Below, one piece after another: positions 14,576 to 21,263 of a DNA stretch of 21,263 nucleotides (position 1 is its first letter; each line of letters starts with the position of its first letter). This DNA is from Thiodiazotropha sp037382065 (GTDB taxonomy: Bacteria; Pseudomonadota; Gammaproteobacteria; Chromatiales; Chromatiaceae): contig JARRQF010000017.1 of the NCBI GenBank assembly GCA_037382065.1, forward strand, positions 1 to 21,263, read 5' to 3'. A model generated the notes under the pieces. It did no database searches. It worked only from the letters and a program-made list of their open reading frames with translations, and was not told the DNA's origin. Made by a program: the position numbers and the translations under genes.

Positions 14576-16376
14576 GGAAATAACAACTGAGGTCAGGCAG
14601 ATCAATCTCCCTCGGCTTGAGTTTTACGACATCGTTTAACCCGGCCTCACCCTTGATACGCACCCTGGCTTCCATACCTATAGAGGGGATCAGCACTGTC
14701 GCACGTTCTCCCTCTTTCGCAACAATTACACCTTCCCCAGACCAATTGGGATTATCCTTTAAATAGATCAGTCGCCAGTGATTATTCGATACCCGCTCAG
14801 TCTTTCTATTCGCCATACTGCCCATTTCAGACTGCGCGATCCGTTCCGAGATAGCCTGTACATCCAATAACTCCCCCTGCTTGAGATAGGCGCGTATCTG
14901 CTGGTGAGTGAGAAGATCCGAATAGCGTCGTAGTGGACTGGTAGTTCGGCTATAGGCGGCAAGCCCAAGCCCGGAATGGGGCTCGGGGGTTGTTCTGATT
15001 TGAGTTGGTTTGAAAAAACGGCGGTAGGCGTACATGGCCGCCATATCCTCTGGCTCATCTCGCGATTCTGGTGCCGCCTGAGTGGCGAATGGAATCGGGA
15101 TATCCCGCTCATGGCAATAGTTGGCTACTCCTTCCCCAGCCATCAGCATCAGATCGGTTACCATCTCCCGGCTTTCAAGTTTAGGCAGTGGAATAATCTT
15201 CACTTTGCCATCATCCACCTTCAGTTTCACTTCAGGTAGTTGGATAGAGGCTGCGCCAGCCGCCTTTCTCCGCTGATGAAAAAGACGACTTTTTTGCAAT
15301 AATGTTTTGAAGGGCTCTTCTTCTAAGCGCAGATCGGCTTCGGTATAGCTGATACGCGTCACTTTAAGCCAACTGGGATGGATCTCAACCTGCTCTATCT
15401 CCCCCTGTTCAGTAAGTTGAAAAGCAATGGAGAATGCCGGTGAGCGCTCTTGTAATCCAAGTCCCAACTGATCAGTCACAGCAGGAGGCAGCATCGGGAC
15501 TACCCGGTCTGGCAAATAGAGATTGGCACCCCGCGCACGGGCATCGATGTCAAGCTCGCTGTCTGGAGCAACCAGGGCAGCCACATCGGCCACATGCACC
15601 CAGATACGCTCTCCATCCAGGCTAATTGCGTCATCAGGATCCTGACTATCTTCATCATCAATGGCAAAGGCTGGTAGATGGGTCAGATCGAGCCGCACCT
15701 CTTCCTTTAATTCAGGCACTTGGTGCGCTGGGATAGTTTCATTGATGCCCTGTCGGCGAGGATAGGGATTCTCGTTGGCTGGCCAATATCCGACCTTCAC
15801 CAGTAAACGATGGGCACTGACCTGATTTTCCATTAAATCAAGTGCCTGCAGAATGCGGCTGCTATCTCGTTTACCCAGGGCTAAGGCTTCAACCTCATTC
15901 AAAGCCTTTCTGTCTTCTTCTATGATTGCGCCTTGTTTAAGACGTTGTAAAAATCCGTTCCACGCCTCCGCTTCTGCGGCTTTTCTGCTGCGACTTTCAA
16001 TTTCAGCCTGCACCGCTGCAGCCGGCCGAGGACGAATTGCTTGGGGTTCACCTTCGAAATAGATGCCGTCTGATACCAGTTGCCAAGCAGCCCAGGAGGT
16101 TGCCGGTGTGTATTCGCCGAAAACCAGTTCACTAAGTTCCTTGATATCAGTTTCAACACCTTCCAGGAGTTCCCAGTTCTCTTCTACATCCCCATCAACG
16201 GGCTGTAACTGGCTTAAACCTGTGCAAGGTCCAGGATGGAGCAATTCGATATCTTTATCTCTGACACGCTTACTTTTACCACCATCCAACTCGATGACGA
16301 TCTTATCCGACACCTCAACCACACGAGCTGGACGGATTTTGTAGAGTACCAAAGCACCTTTTGTCAAATTATTCAT
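14565..16376 (-). CDS. RNB-domain (RNase II family) exoribonuclease
   Basis: 603 residues from ATG 16376; the frame also continues upstream, but residues before this ATG do not look conserved. The catalytic RNB motif AIDDEDSQDPDDAIS places aspartates at 240, 246, 248 and 249, the same spacing as the four metal-binding Asp of E. coli RNase II (201, 207, 209, 210). The C-terminal part of the domain has YSRTTSPLRRYSDLLTHQQ, which contains the conserved Arg that helps cleavage. A small S1/OB-like beta segment follows (GEGVIVAKEGERATVLIPS...). The N-terminal region differs from the cold-shock domains of RNase II and R, so this is the shorter RNB group common in Chromatiales-type bacteria and cyanobacteria rather than Rnb or Rnr proper. 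It degrades RNA 3' to 5' in the cytoplasm. It starts 4 nt after a small upstream frame. Confidence 0.9.
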   Translation of the reverse strand: MNNLTKGALVLYKIRPARVVEVSDKIVIELDGGKSKRVRDKDIELLHPGPCTGLSQLQPVDGDVEENWELLEGVETDIKELSELVFGEYTPATSWAAWQLVSDGIYFEGEPQAIRPRPAAAVQAEIESRSRKAAEAEAWNGFLQRLKQGAIIEEDRKALNEVEALALGKRDSSRILQALDLMENQVSAHRLLVKVGYWPANENPYPRRQGINETIPAHQVPELKEEVRLDLTHLPAFAIDDEDSQDPDDAISLDGERIWVHVADVAALVAPDSELDIDARARGANLYLPDRVVPMLPPAVTDQLGLGLQERSPAFSIAFQLTEQGEIEQVEIHPSWLKVTRISYTEADLRLEEEPFKTLLQKSRLFHQRRKAAGAASIQLPEVKLKVDDGKVKIIPLPKLESREMVTDLMLMAGEGVANYCHERDIPIPFATQAAPESRDEPEDMAAMYAYRRFFKPTQIRTTPEPHSGLGLAAYSRTTSPLRRYSDLLTHQQIRAYLKQGELLDVQAISERIAQSEMGSMANRKTERVSNNHWRLIYLKDNPNWSGEGVIVAKEGERATVLIPSIGMEARVRIKGEAGLNDVVKLKPREIDLPDLSCYFRVI

Positions 16377-16380
16377 TAGC

Positions 16381-16572
16381 CTAGAATCCGCAGTTAAACG
16401 GGAATTTGTGGGAAATACCAGCGTGTCCAACAAGGCGTTGTTCGCTGTTAATGGCCACGCCCTTAACAAGAACGACAGCGTAGAGGGGCGCGTCGGGATT
16501 TTTCACAAATGCTTGTAGCGTTAATAAGTTCACCCAATGAGTGAGGATAAAATCCATTAATTGATTTGGCAT
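16381..16572 (-). CDS. small hypothetical leader protein upstream of the ribonuclease
   Basis: A 63-residue frame from ATG 16572 with AAGG 8 nt upstream. Its TAG stop is 4 nt before the ribonuclease ATG and overlaps the AGG that would serve that gene, an arrangement that suggests translational coupling. The sequence has a helical, moderately hydrophobic N-terminal half (DFILTHWVNLLTLQAF) and a beta-like stretch (LYAVVLVKGVAIN), with one Cys two residues from the end. I recognise no family. It could be a real small gene, a leader peptide or a truncated relic. Confidence 0.4.
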   Translation of the reverse strand: MPNQLMDFILTHWVNLLTLQAFVKNPDAPLYAVVLVKGVAINSEQRLVGHAGISHKFPFNCGF

Positions 16573-16674
16573 ATCATTACCTTACGACAGATATTAGCGG
16601 TCAACTGCGGAATCTAGATTTAAAAAAATTGCGCATGAATGCTCACAGGGAGTTTCGTCCTCTGCGGGATCGGG

Positions 16675-16680
16675 TATGAT
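16675..16680 (+). promoter_or_regulatory. possible -10 element (TATGAT) for ygfZ
   Basis: TATGAT matches five of six bases of the sigma-70 -10 box. The best -35 at 17-bp spacing (GTTTCG) is poor. It fits a start of translation at 16721 and argues against an earlier ATG at 16676, which would lie inside this element. Confidence 0.3.
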
Positions 16681-16720
16681 ACGCACTGTTTCCCTTCAAA
16701 CCCAGGAGCCTGTTCCTGTC

Positions 16721-17716
16721 ATGAACAAAGAATGGATGGAATTTCTTGCATCTCGCACCGATATCACTGATGACAGCACGGAATTGAACTGCGCTTTAAA
16801 TGATCTATCCCATTTTGGGCTGATCAAAGTCACCGGAGAGGATGCCGAACAGTTTCTTCAAGGCCAGTTAACCAACGATATGCGTGAGGTCACTGAGTCT
16901 CACAGCAACTTGGCAGGCTGGTGTAACGCCAAAGGGCGAATGATGGCGACTTTTCGCTGTATTCGTAGAAAGGATGCCTATTACCTGCAAACCCTGCAAG
17001 AGAGCGTTTCTTCAGTATTACAGCGTTTGAGTATGTATTTACTAAGGTCGCAGGTCACCCTCTCTGATGCCAGCGATGAACTGGTAAAGGTCGGTATTAC
17101 AGGTGAGTGCGCGGATGCACTGTTGCAAACCTTTTGTGACGACCTCCCTGAGCGAACCAATGATGTACAACACCTTGATGAATTGACCCTGATTCGTTTG
17201 CCTGGTGCAACCCCCAGATTCGAGGTAATGGGTCCATCAAGTGTGATGCAGGAGATCTGGCATACAGCCGAGGGACAGGCCCAGTCTGCATCTGCCGCTT
17301 TCTGGGCCTTGCAAGAGATCCAAGCTGGAGTTCCAACTATCTACCCCAACACTAAGGAAGCCTTTGTTCCTCAGATGATGAATATGCAACTCATTGATGG
17401 CGTCAGCTTTACTAAAGGCTGCTACGTCGGGCAGGAAGTGGTGGCACGTATGCAGTATCTAGGAAAATTGAAACGCCGAATGTATCTGGCCCATGTGAAT
17501 ACCACAACAGCGCCAGAGCCGGGGGATGAGTTGTTTGCCAAGCAGAGCACTTCAGGACAAGGCGCAGGCAAAGTTGTTGATGCACAAGCCAGCGGTGATG
17601 GTTACGATCTACTGGCCGTGATCGAAATAGCGAGCGCTGAAGAGGGCCAAGTAACCCTTGGTAAGCAAGGTCCACAACTCGAATTTCTGAGTCTCCCCTA
17701 TCCCTATTCAGAATAG
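16721..17716 (+). CDS. ygfZ: YgfZ folate-binding protein (Fe-S cluster / tRNA-modification factor)
   Basis: 331 residues from ATG 16721; AGGAG lies 12 nt upstream. An in-frame ATG at 16676 would add 15 residues but has no ribosome-binding site. The family signature KGCYVGQEVVAR is clear, with the essential Cys234. The N-terminal part (HFGLIKVTGEDAEQFLQGQLTNDM) and the middle (NAKGRMMATFRC) match GcvT-like tetrahydrofolate-binding folds. YgfZ (COG0354) uses a folate in repair or assembly of certain Fe-S enzymes such as the tRNA methylthiolase MiaB. It is cytoplasmic and a usual single-copy gene. It is divergent from the ribonuclease unit and 108 nt upstream of the HDOD gene; an operon with it is possible but not shown. 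Confidence 0.93.
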   Translation: MNKEWMEFLASRTDITDDSTELNCALNDLSHFGLIKVTGEDAEQFLQGQLTNDMREVTESHSNLAGWCNAKGRMMATFRCIRRKDAYYLQTLQESVSSVLQRLSMYLLRSQVTLSDASDELVKVGITGECADALLQTFCDDLPERTNDVQHLDELTLIRLPGATPRFEVMGPSSVMQEIWHTAEGQAQSASAAFWALQEIQAGVPTIYPNTKEAFVPQMMNMQLIDGVSFTKGCYVGQEVVARMQYLGKLKRRMYLAHVNTTTAPEPGDELFAKQSTSGQGAGKVVDAQASGDGYDLLAVIEIASAEEGQVTLGKQGPQLEFLSLPYPYSE

Positions 17717-17824
17717 TTATTGTGCGCCGACAGCCATGGCTAATTTTTAGAAACAAAGTTAAATATTGGACGCATTCAACCGCTAAACATATAGCCGCTA
17801 ACATCTAAAATAAAGACGGGACAT

Positions 17825-18664
17825 ATGATTGACGAAAACCAATTTTTACAAGACCTGAATCAAGCCATTGACAGCAACCGGCTTACCCTGCCCACACTGC
17901 CTGAAGTGGCGCTTAAGGTAAGGGATGCGGTAGAAAAGGAGAATAGCTCAGCCAACCAGATTGCCGACATCATTGCCTCGGATGCTGCGTTGTCTGCACG
18001 AATGCTGCAAGTCGCCAACAGCCCGCTCTACCGAGGTCGGATGCCCATTGATAACCTCCAGATGGCAGTTGCCCGACTGGGGATTCGCCTGGTACGTAGC
18101 CTGGTGATCAGCATCATCATGCAGCAGATTTTCCAAGCCACCAATGATCTGCTTGATGCAAAGTTCCACCAAATCTGGGAAGAGAGTGTACAGATCGCCG
18201 CTTTCTGTCGGGTGCTATCAAGCAACCTGAATCATTTAGATAAAGAGCAGGCCATGCTGGCTGGTCTGATTCACAATATAGGGGCACTGCCGGTGCTGGC
18301 AATGTCCGAAACTCAGAATAAACTTATGGAGGATCCAGCCGAACTGGATCGGATAATCGATATTCTGAGTCCACAAATTGGTCAGCGGATACTCAAAATG
18401 TGGGATTTTCCAGACTCCTTAATTGATGTGCCTGCCAATTTTCTAAATCTGCAATACGATAGTAACAACGATGGCGACTATGTGGATGTTGTTCTGGTGG
18501 CGCGTCTCCAAACTCTGATGAACTCCGAACGTGGCGTTGACACTTCGGAATGGTCCCAAGTGCCCTCTTTTGGTAAGCTTGGCATGGAGCCAGAGGTCAA
18601 TATCATTGAGATTGAGGGTGTTGCAGAAGATGTTCAGAATATCGAGGTTATGTTTCTCTCGTGA
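17825..18664 (+). CDS. HDOD domain signal-transduction protein
   Basis: A 279-residue soluble protein that is nearly all HDOD domain (about 15-215). Hallmarks are LPTLPEVALKV near 22-32, the SAN-like block IADIIASDAALSARMLQVANSPLY at 47-69, MAVARLGIRLVRSLV and AGLIHNIGALPVLA. The HD doublet is His150-Asn151, so the metal site of true HD enzymes is incomplete. That is common in HDOD proteins, which are thought to act as protein-protein switches in stress or motility signalling and not as phosphohydrolases. Residues 220-279 are an acidic tail without a recognised domain. Its stop overlaps the GTG start of the ABC ATPase (GTGA), implying translational coupling, although a functional link between the two is not obvious. 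Confidence 0.92.
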   Translation: MIDENQFLQDLNQAIDSNRLTLPTLPEVALKVRDAVEKENSSANQIADIIASDAALSARMLQVANSPLYRGRMPIDNLQMAVARLGIRLVRSLVISIIMQQIFQATNDLLDAKFHQIWEESVQIAAFCRVLSSNLNHLDKEQAMLAGLIHNIGALPVLAMSETQNKLMEDPAELDRIIDILSPQIGQRILKMWDFPDSLIDVPANFLNLQYDSNNDGDYVDVVLVARLQTLMNSERGVDTSEWSQVPSFGKLGMEPEVNIIEIEGVAEDVQNIEVMFLS

Positions 18665-19557
18665 CAGCAGATTCAAGGATGATTGATGCAGAAAATCTCT
18701 GCAAACACTACGCAGGCGTTAAGGCCGTCAATGGTGTCAGCTTCCAGATATCTCGGGGGGTCTGTTTTGGCCTTCTTGGGCCGAATGGTGCAGGCAAAAC
18801 TACCACAGTGGAGATGCTGGAGGGAATCAAAAAGCCCTCATCCGGTACAATCCGTTATAAAGGTGAACCACTAGGAGCTCGTTTCCGTAATGAAGCTGGA
18901 ATTATGTTTCAGCACACTGCCCTGCAGGAGTTCATCCGGGTGGATGAAGCACTGCAAATGTTCCACCGCTTCTATGAAAACTCGCGACCAATTGAAGAGC
19001 TGGTGGAGATCTGTGCCCTGGAGGAGTTTCTTACCCGAGACACCCGTAAGCTGTCAGGCGGGCAGAAACAGCGTCTATTGCTAGCCATCGCACTGATCAA
19101 CAACCCTGAGGTGGTTTTCCTTGACGAACCCACAACAGGACTAGATCCACAATCCCGGCGTAATCTATGGCATCAGGTGCGCAACATTAAGGCAGAGAAT
19201 AAAACTCTGGTTCTAACCACCCACTACATGGAAGAGGCTTTCGAGTTGTGCGACGAAATCATCATCATGGACCATGGGGTGATTATCGCCCAGGGTAATC
19301 CCAAGCAGTTGCTAGCTAACCATTTTGACAATTCAGTACTCACACTTCCCCATTCGGTGCTACCCGATGACTTCACCCCGGACGAAGCCTCCACACTATA
19401 CCCCCAAGATGACCAGATGGAGATACTCTCGACAAACGTCGATGCTACGATCAGGCATCTGACCTCCAAGCAGATCTCCCTGAAACAGCTACAAATCCGC
19501 TCACCGACCCTGGAAGATCTCTTTCTTGAATTGACAGGCCACCATTTGCGTGCCTAG
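18661..19557 (+). CDS. ABC-2 type transporter ATP-binding protein
   Basis: 298 residues from GTG 18661, which overlaps the HDOD stop by 4 nt; an ATG six codons later is an alternative. The nucleotide-binding domain has Walker A GPNGAGKT at 40-47, Q-loop Gln84, signature LSGGQ at 131-135, Walker B VVFLDE at 151-156 followed by PTTGLDPQ, and H-loop His188. Residues after about 225 form the C-terminal extension seen in DrrA/NodI/CcmA-type exporters. It powers the permease encoded 101 nt downstream. The substrate cannot be read from the sequence; drugs, lipids or polysaccharide precursors are typical for the family. Confidence 0.94.
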   Translation: MTADSRMIDAENLCKHYAGVKAVNGVSFQISRGVCFGLLGPNGAGKTTTVEMLEGIKKPSSGTIRYKGEPLGARFRNEAGIMFQHTALQEFIRVDEALQMFHRFYENSRPIEELVEICALEEFLTRDTRKLSGGQKQRLLLAIALINNPEVVFLDEPTTGLDPQSRRNLWHQVRNIKAENKTLVLTTHYMEEAFELCDEIIIMDHGVIIAQGNPKQLLANHFDNSVLTLPHSVLPDDFTPDEASTLYPQDDQMEILSTNVDATIRHLTSKQISLKQLQIRSPTLEDLFLELTGHHLRA

Positions 19558-19585
19558 CCTTGTGCTTTATACTGTTCAATATTTT

Positions 19586-19602
19586 CAGAGGAATCGCCTC
19601 TG
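19586..19602 (+). other. hairpin between the ABC ATPase and permease genes
   Basis: CAGAGG and CCTCTG form a 6-bp stem with a 5-nt loop 28 nt after the ATPase stop. A TATACT hexamer just before it (19568-19573), with TTGCGT 16 nt upstream, could be a weak promoter for the permease. Either may adjust the permease level relative to the ATPase. Confidence 0.25.
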
Positions 19603-19658
19603 GGGCGACCACTGACTTCTCATCTTATACCTGAACTGTACAGGATCCTGCACTAACC

Positions 19659-20657
19659 ATGTCGATACGTCGTTTTCTTGCTGCCTTTCAAGCACGTAAC
19701 TTGGAATTCCTACGTGATCGTACTGCTCTGGGCTGGAATTTGATTATGCCTGTGCTGATCGTTATGGGGTTTGCCTTCGCCTTCACCACGGGCCAGGAAG
19801 AGCTTTACAAAGTTGGCATCTATGGTGTAACTGGAGATAATCAACCGATACAGAGCTTTCTCCAGACACGCTATGTGGAGTTCATCCCCGAGACTGATCT
19901 TGAGAAAACGATCGATAAAGTTGACCGGCATCAAATTGATCTACTCCTGGATGTCACGAGCAATCGCTACTGGGTCAACAGTACATCCCCGAAAGGCTAT
20001 TTTCTGGAGCAGATACTTCAACCCTACCAGTTCAAACGTGAGATGGTCAGCGGCACGGAGATTCGCTACGTGGACTGGGTCATACCTGGTGTATTGGGCA
20101 TGAATATCATGTTCAGCGCCCTCTTCGGTGTCGGATATGTGATTGTCCGATACCGCAAGAATGGGGTTTTAAAGCGCCTCATGGCAACCCCATTGAGTGC
20201 CTTTGAATTTATCTCAGCACAAATTGCCTCACGTCTACTGATGATCGTTACGCTCACTTCACTGGTCTATATTGGTACGAATATGGTGGTCGGTTTCCGC
20301 ATGGCAGGCTCCTATTGGCTTCTGCTACTGATCCTCATACTTGGCGCACTCAGCATGATCAGCATAGGTCTGCTGATTGCCGCCCGAATCACCAGCGAAG
20401 AGGCCGCAAACGGCTTACTGAACCTAATCAGTTGGCCGATGATGCTGCTCTCTGGGGTCTGGTTCTCACTAGAAGGCTCACATCCACTGATACAAAATCT
20501 GGCATTGGCACTACCATTAACCCATATGATTAACGCGGCACGAGCCGTTATGATCGAGGGAGCTGGCATAACAGATATCGCCATACCGCTTTTATCACTG
20601 TGCGCTTTTACTCTATGCTTTGTCACCATAGGCTCTAAAAGCTTTCGTTGGGAGTAG
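19659..20657 (+). CDS. ABC-2 type transporter permease
   Basis: A 332-residue inner-membrane protein with about six hydrophobic segments, near 25-43, 141-163, 187-212, 219-242, 252-270 and 305-325. A hydrophilic extracytoplasmic domain lies between the first two. The family motif after the second segment, KNGVLKRLMATPLS at 167-180, marks the coupling region of ABC-2 permeases. It pairs with the ATPase encoded upstream and would act as a homodimer in an exporter. The gap to the ATPase gene is 101 nt. The stop is 2 nt before the start of the deaminase gene, whose ribosome-binding site lies inside the permease's last codons. Confidence 0.92.
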   Translation: MSIRRFLAAFQARNLEFLRDRTALGWNLIMPVLIVMGFAFAFTTGQEELYKVGIYGVTGDNQPIQSFLQTRYVEFIPETDLEKTIDKVDRHQIDLLLDVTSNRYWVNSTSPKGYFLEQILQPYQFKREMVSGTEIRYVDWVIPGVLGMNIMFSALFGVGYVIVRYRKNGVLKRLMATPLSAFEFISAQIASRLLMIVTLTSLVYIGTNMVVGFRMAGSYWLLLLILILGALSMISIGLLIAARITSEEAANGLLNLISWPMMLLSGVWFSLEGSHPLIQNLALALPLTHMINAARAVMIEGAGITDIAIPLLSLCAFTLCFVTIGSKSFRWE

Positions 20658-20659
20658 CG

Positions 20660-21136
20660 ATGGAAGATCAAGATACACATTTCATGCATGCCGCTCTGCG
20701 ACTGGCACAGCGTGGCATTGAGCTAGGCCACGGTGGCCCATTTGGTGCCATCGTTGTCAGCCAGGGGCGGGTTCTCGGCAGTGGCTGGAATCAGGTAATC
20801 CACCTTAACGACCCAACAGCTCATGCGGAAATGCAGGCCATCCGTGAAGCATGCCAAACCACTCATAGCTACCATTTAACCGATAGCGTGCTTTACGCCA
20901 CCTGTCAACCCTGTCCGATGTGCCTAAGCGCAGCATACTGGGCACATATTGATCGTCTGGTCTATGCCGCAACACCAGAAGATGCTTCAGCGATTGGTTT
21001 CAGTGATGAGAAGATTGAACGCGAACTAGCACTACCGAGCGACCTGCGCGCCATGTCTGCCAAACAGTTATTGCGGGAGGAGAGCTTAGCGCTTTTCAGG
21101 CAGTGGCAGACCAGTGAGCATCGTATCGATTATTGA
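20660..21136 (+). CDS. nucleoside deaminase, probable guanine deaminase (CDA fold)
   Basis: 158 residues from ATG 20660 with GGGAG 5 nt upstream. Zinc site and catalytic residues of the cytidine-deaminase fold are present: His55 and Glu57 (PTAHAEMQA), Cys85 and Cys88 (PCPMC). The motifs GGPFGAIVV, NDPTAHAE, and YAATPEDASAIGFSDEKI after the zinc site resemble Bacillus GuaD more than TadA, so conversion of guanine to xanthine in purine salvage is the best guess. Other small-purine or cytosine deaminases remain possible. It is cytoplasmic and likely co-translated with the permease, 2 nt upstream. This raises the idea that the exporter handles a purine-like compound, but such adjacency is weak evidence. 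Confidence 0.88.
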   Translation: MEDQDTHFMHAALRLAQRGIELGHGGPFGAIVVSQGRVLGSGWNQVIHLNDPTAHAEMQAIREACQTTHSYHLTDSVLYATCQPCPMCLSAAYWAHIDRLVYAATPEDASAIGFSDEKIERELALPSDLRAMSAKQLLREESLALFRQWQTSEHRIDY

Positions 21137-21235
21137 GTACATTAGGCTAGTGTGGTGCTTCATACAAATTGACGATGATAGAAGCCTGCTCAGGCCAGGA
21201 GACAAGGCGCAATGCGCAGGGAATGGCTCGCCCTT

Positions 21236-21257
21236 TTCAACCTAAAAAGATCAGTTG
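21236..21257 (-). repeat. second copy of the dispersed repeat at the window edge
   Basis: These 22 bases are the exact reverse complement of 12729-12750. Just before it (21201-21235) is a stretch with the palindrome GCGCAATGCGC that looks like the flank of a larger element. The copy continues beyond the window. Confidence 0.75.
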
Positions 21258-21263
21258 GACAGC

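Noticed and set aside
14366..14639. Two overlapping plus-strand frames near the ribonuclease 3' end
   Set aside because: They run into the end of the antisense ribonuclease gene and show no domain or ribosome-binding site.
16377..16469. Longer N-terminus of the RNB ribonuclease
   Set aside because: The added 31 residues lack a ribosome-binding site and overlap the small upstream frame; the ATG at 16376 directly precedes a plausible N-terminal fold.
1..21263. CRISPR arrays, rRNA, insertion sequences or prophage genes
   Set aside because: No regularly spaced repeats, no rRNA-like sequence and no transposase, integrase or phage protein was seen.

Overview
The window looks like chromosomal DNA of a nitrogen-fixing, motile gammaproteobacterium. 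At the left edge are the first 17 codons of nifH, read leftward, facing a divergent draT. The rest is ordinary gammaproteobacterial material: YgfZ, an RNB-family ribonuclease, an HDOD protein, DUF1488, YjfB, and very large hybrid kinases with HD-GYP partners. From memory of similar gene sets, a sulfur-oxidising Chromatiales lineage (Sedimenticola / Ca. Thiodiazotropha type) is plausible, but no search was run and this is only an inference.

Region 1 (1-2811) is the edge of a nif cluster. nifH has a consensus sigma-54 promoter and a NifA-type upstream site (TGT-N10-ACA) that lies across the draT start codon. draT encodes the NAD-dependent enzyme that switches nitrogenase reductase off. It is followed by a second unit with its own sigma-54 promoter and NifA-type site. 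That unit holds a SIR2-like protein, a small four-cysteine DUF1289-like protein and a single-domain bacteriohemerythrin, separated by 3-4 nt. This NifA-type operon joins an NAD-binding-fold protein, a possible metal-binding protein and an O2-binding protein beside DraT, and it is the most interesting part of the window.

Region 2 (2828-12423, all leftward) holds a secreted discoidin plus beta-helix protein, a YjfB motility-associated small protein with a possible FliA promoter, and a REC/HD-GYP c-di-GMP phosphodiesterase. The last overlaps by 17 nt a hybrid histidine kinase of about 2089 residues with five tandem periplasmic solute-binding domains, HisKA/HATPase, two receivers and an HPt domain. 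The pair looks like a phosphorelay that senses small solutes and adjusts c-di-GMP.

Region 3 (12424-14564) is gene-poor. It holds a 13-bp inverted repeat that is part of a dispersed repeat (a second copy lies at the right window edge), a REP-like doublet with GTAG heads, a DUF1488 gene, a small two-helix membrane protein and an AT-rich stretch with possible gene remnants.

Region 4 (14565-21136) holds housekeeping-type genes: an RNB exoribonuclease with a small leader gene on the minus strand, and on the plus strand ygfZ, an HDOD regulator, an ABC-2 ATPase and permease, and a guanine-deaminase-like enzyme. The HDOD/ATPase and permease/deaminase junctions are tight. The window ends inside another copy of the dispersed repeat.
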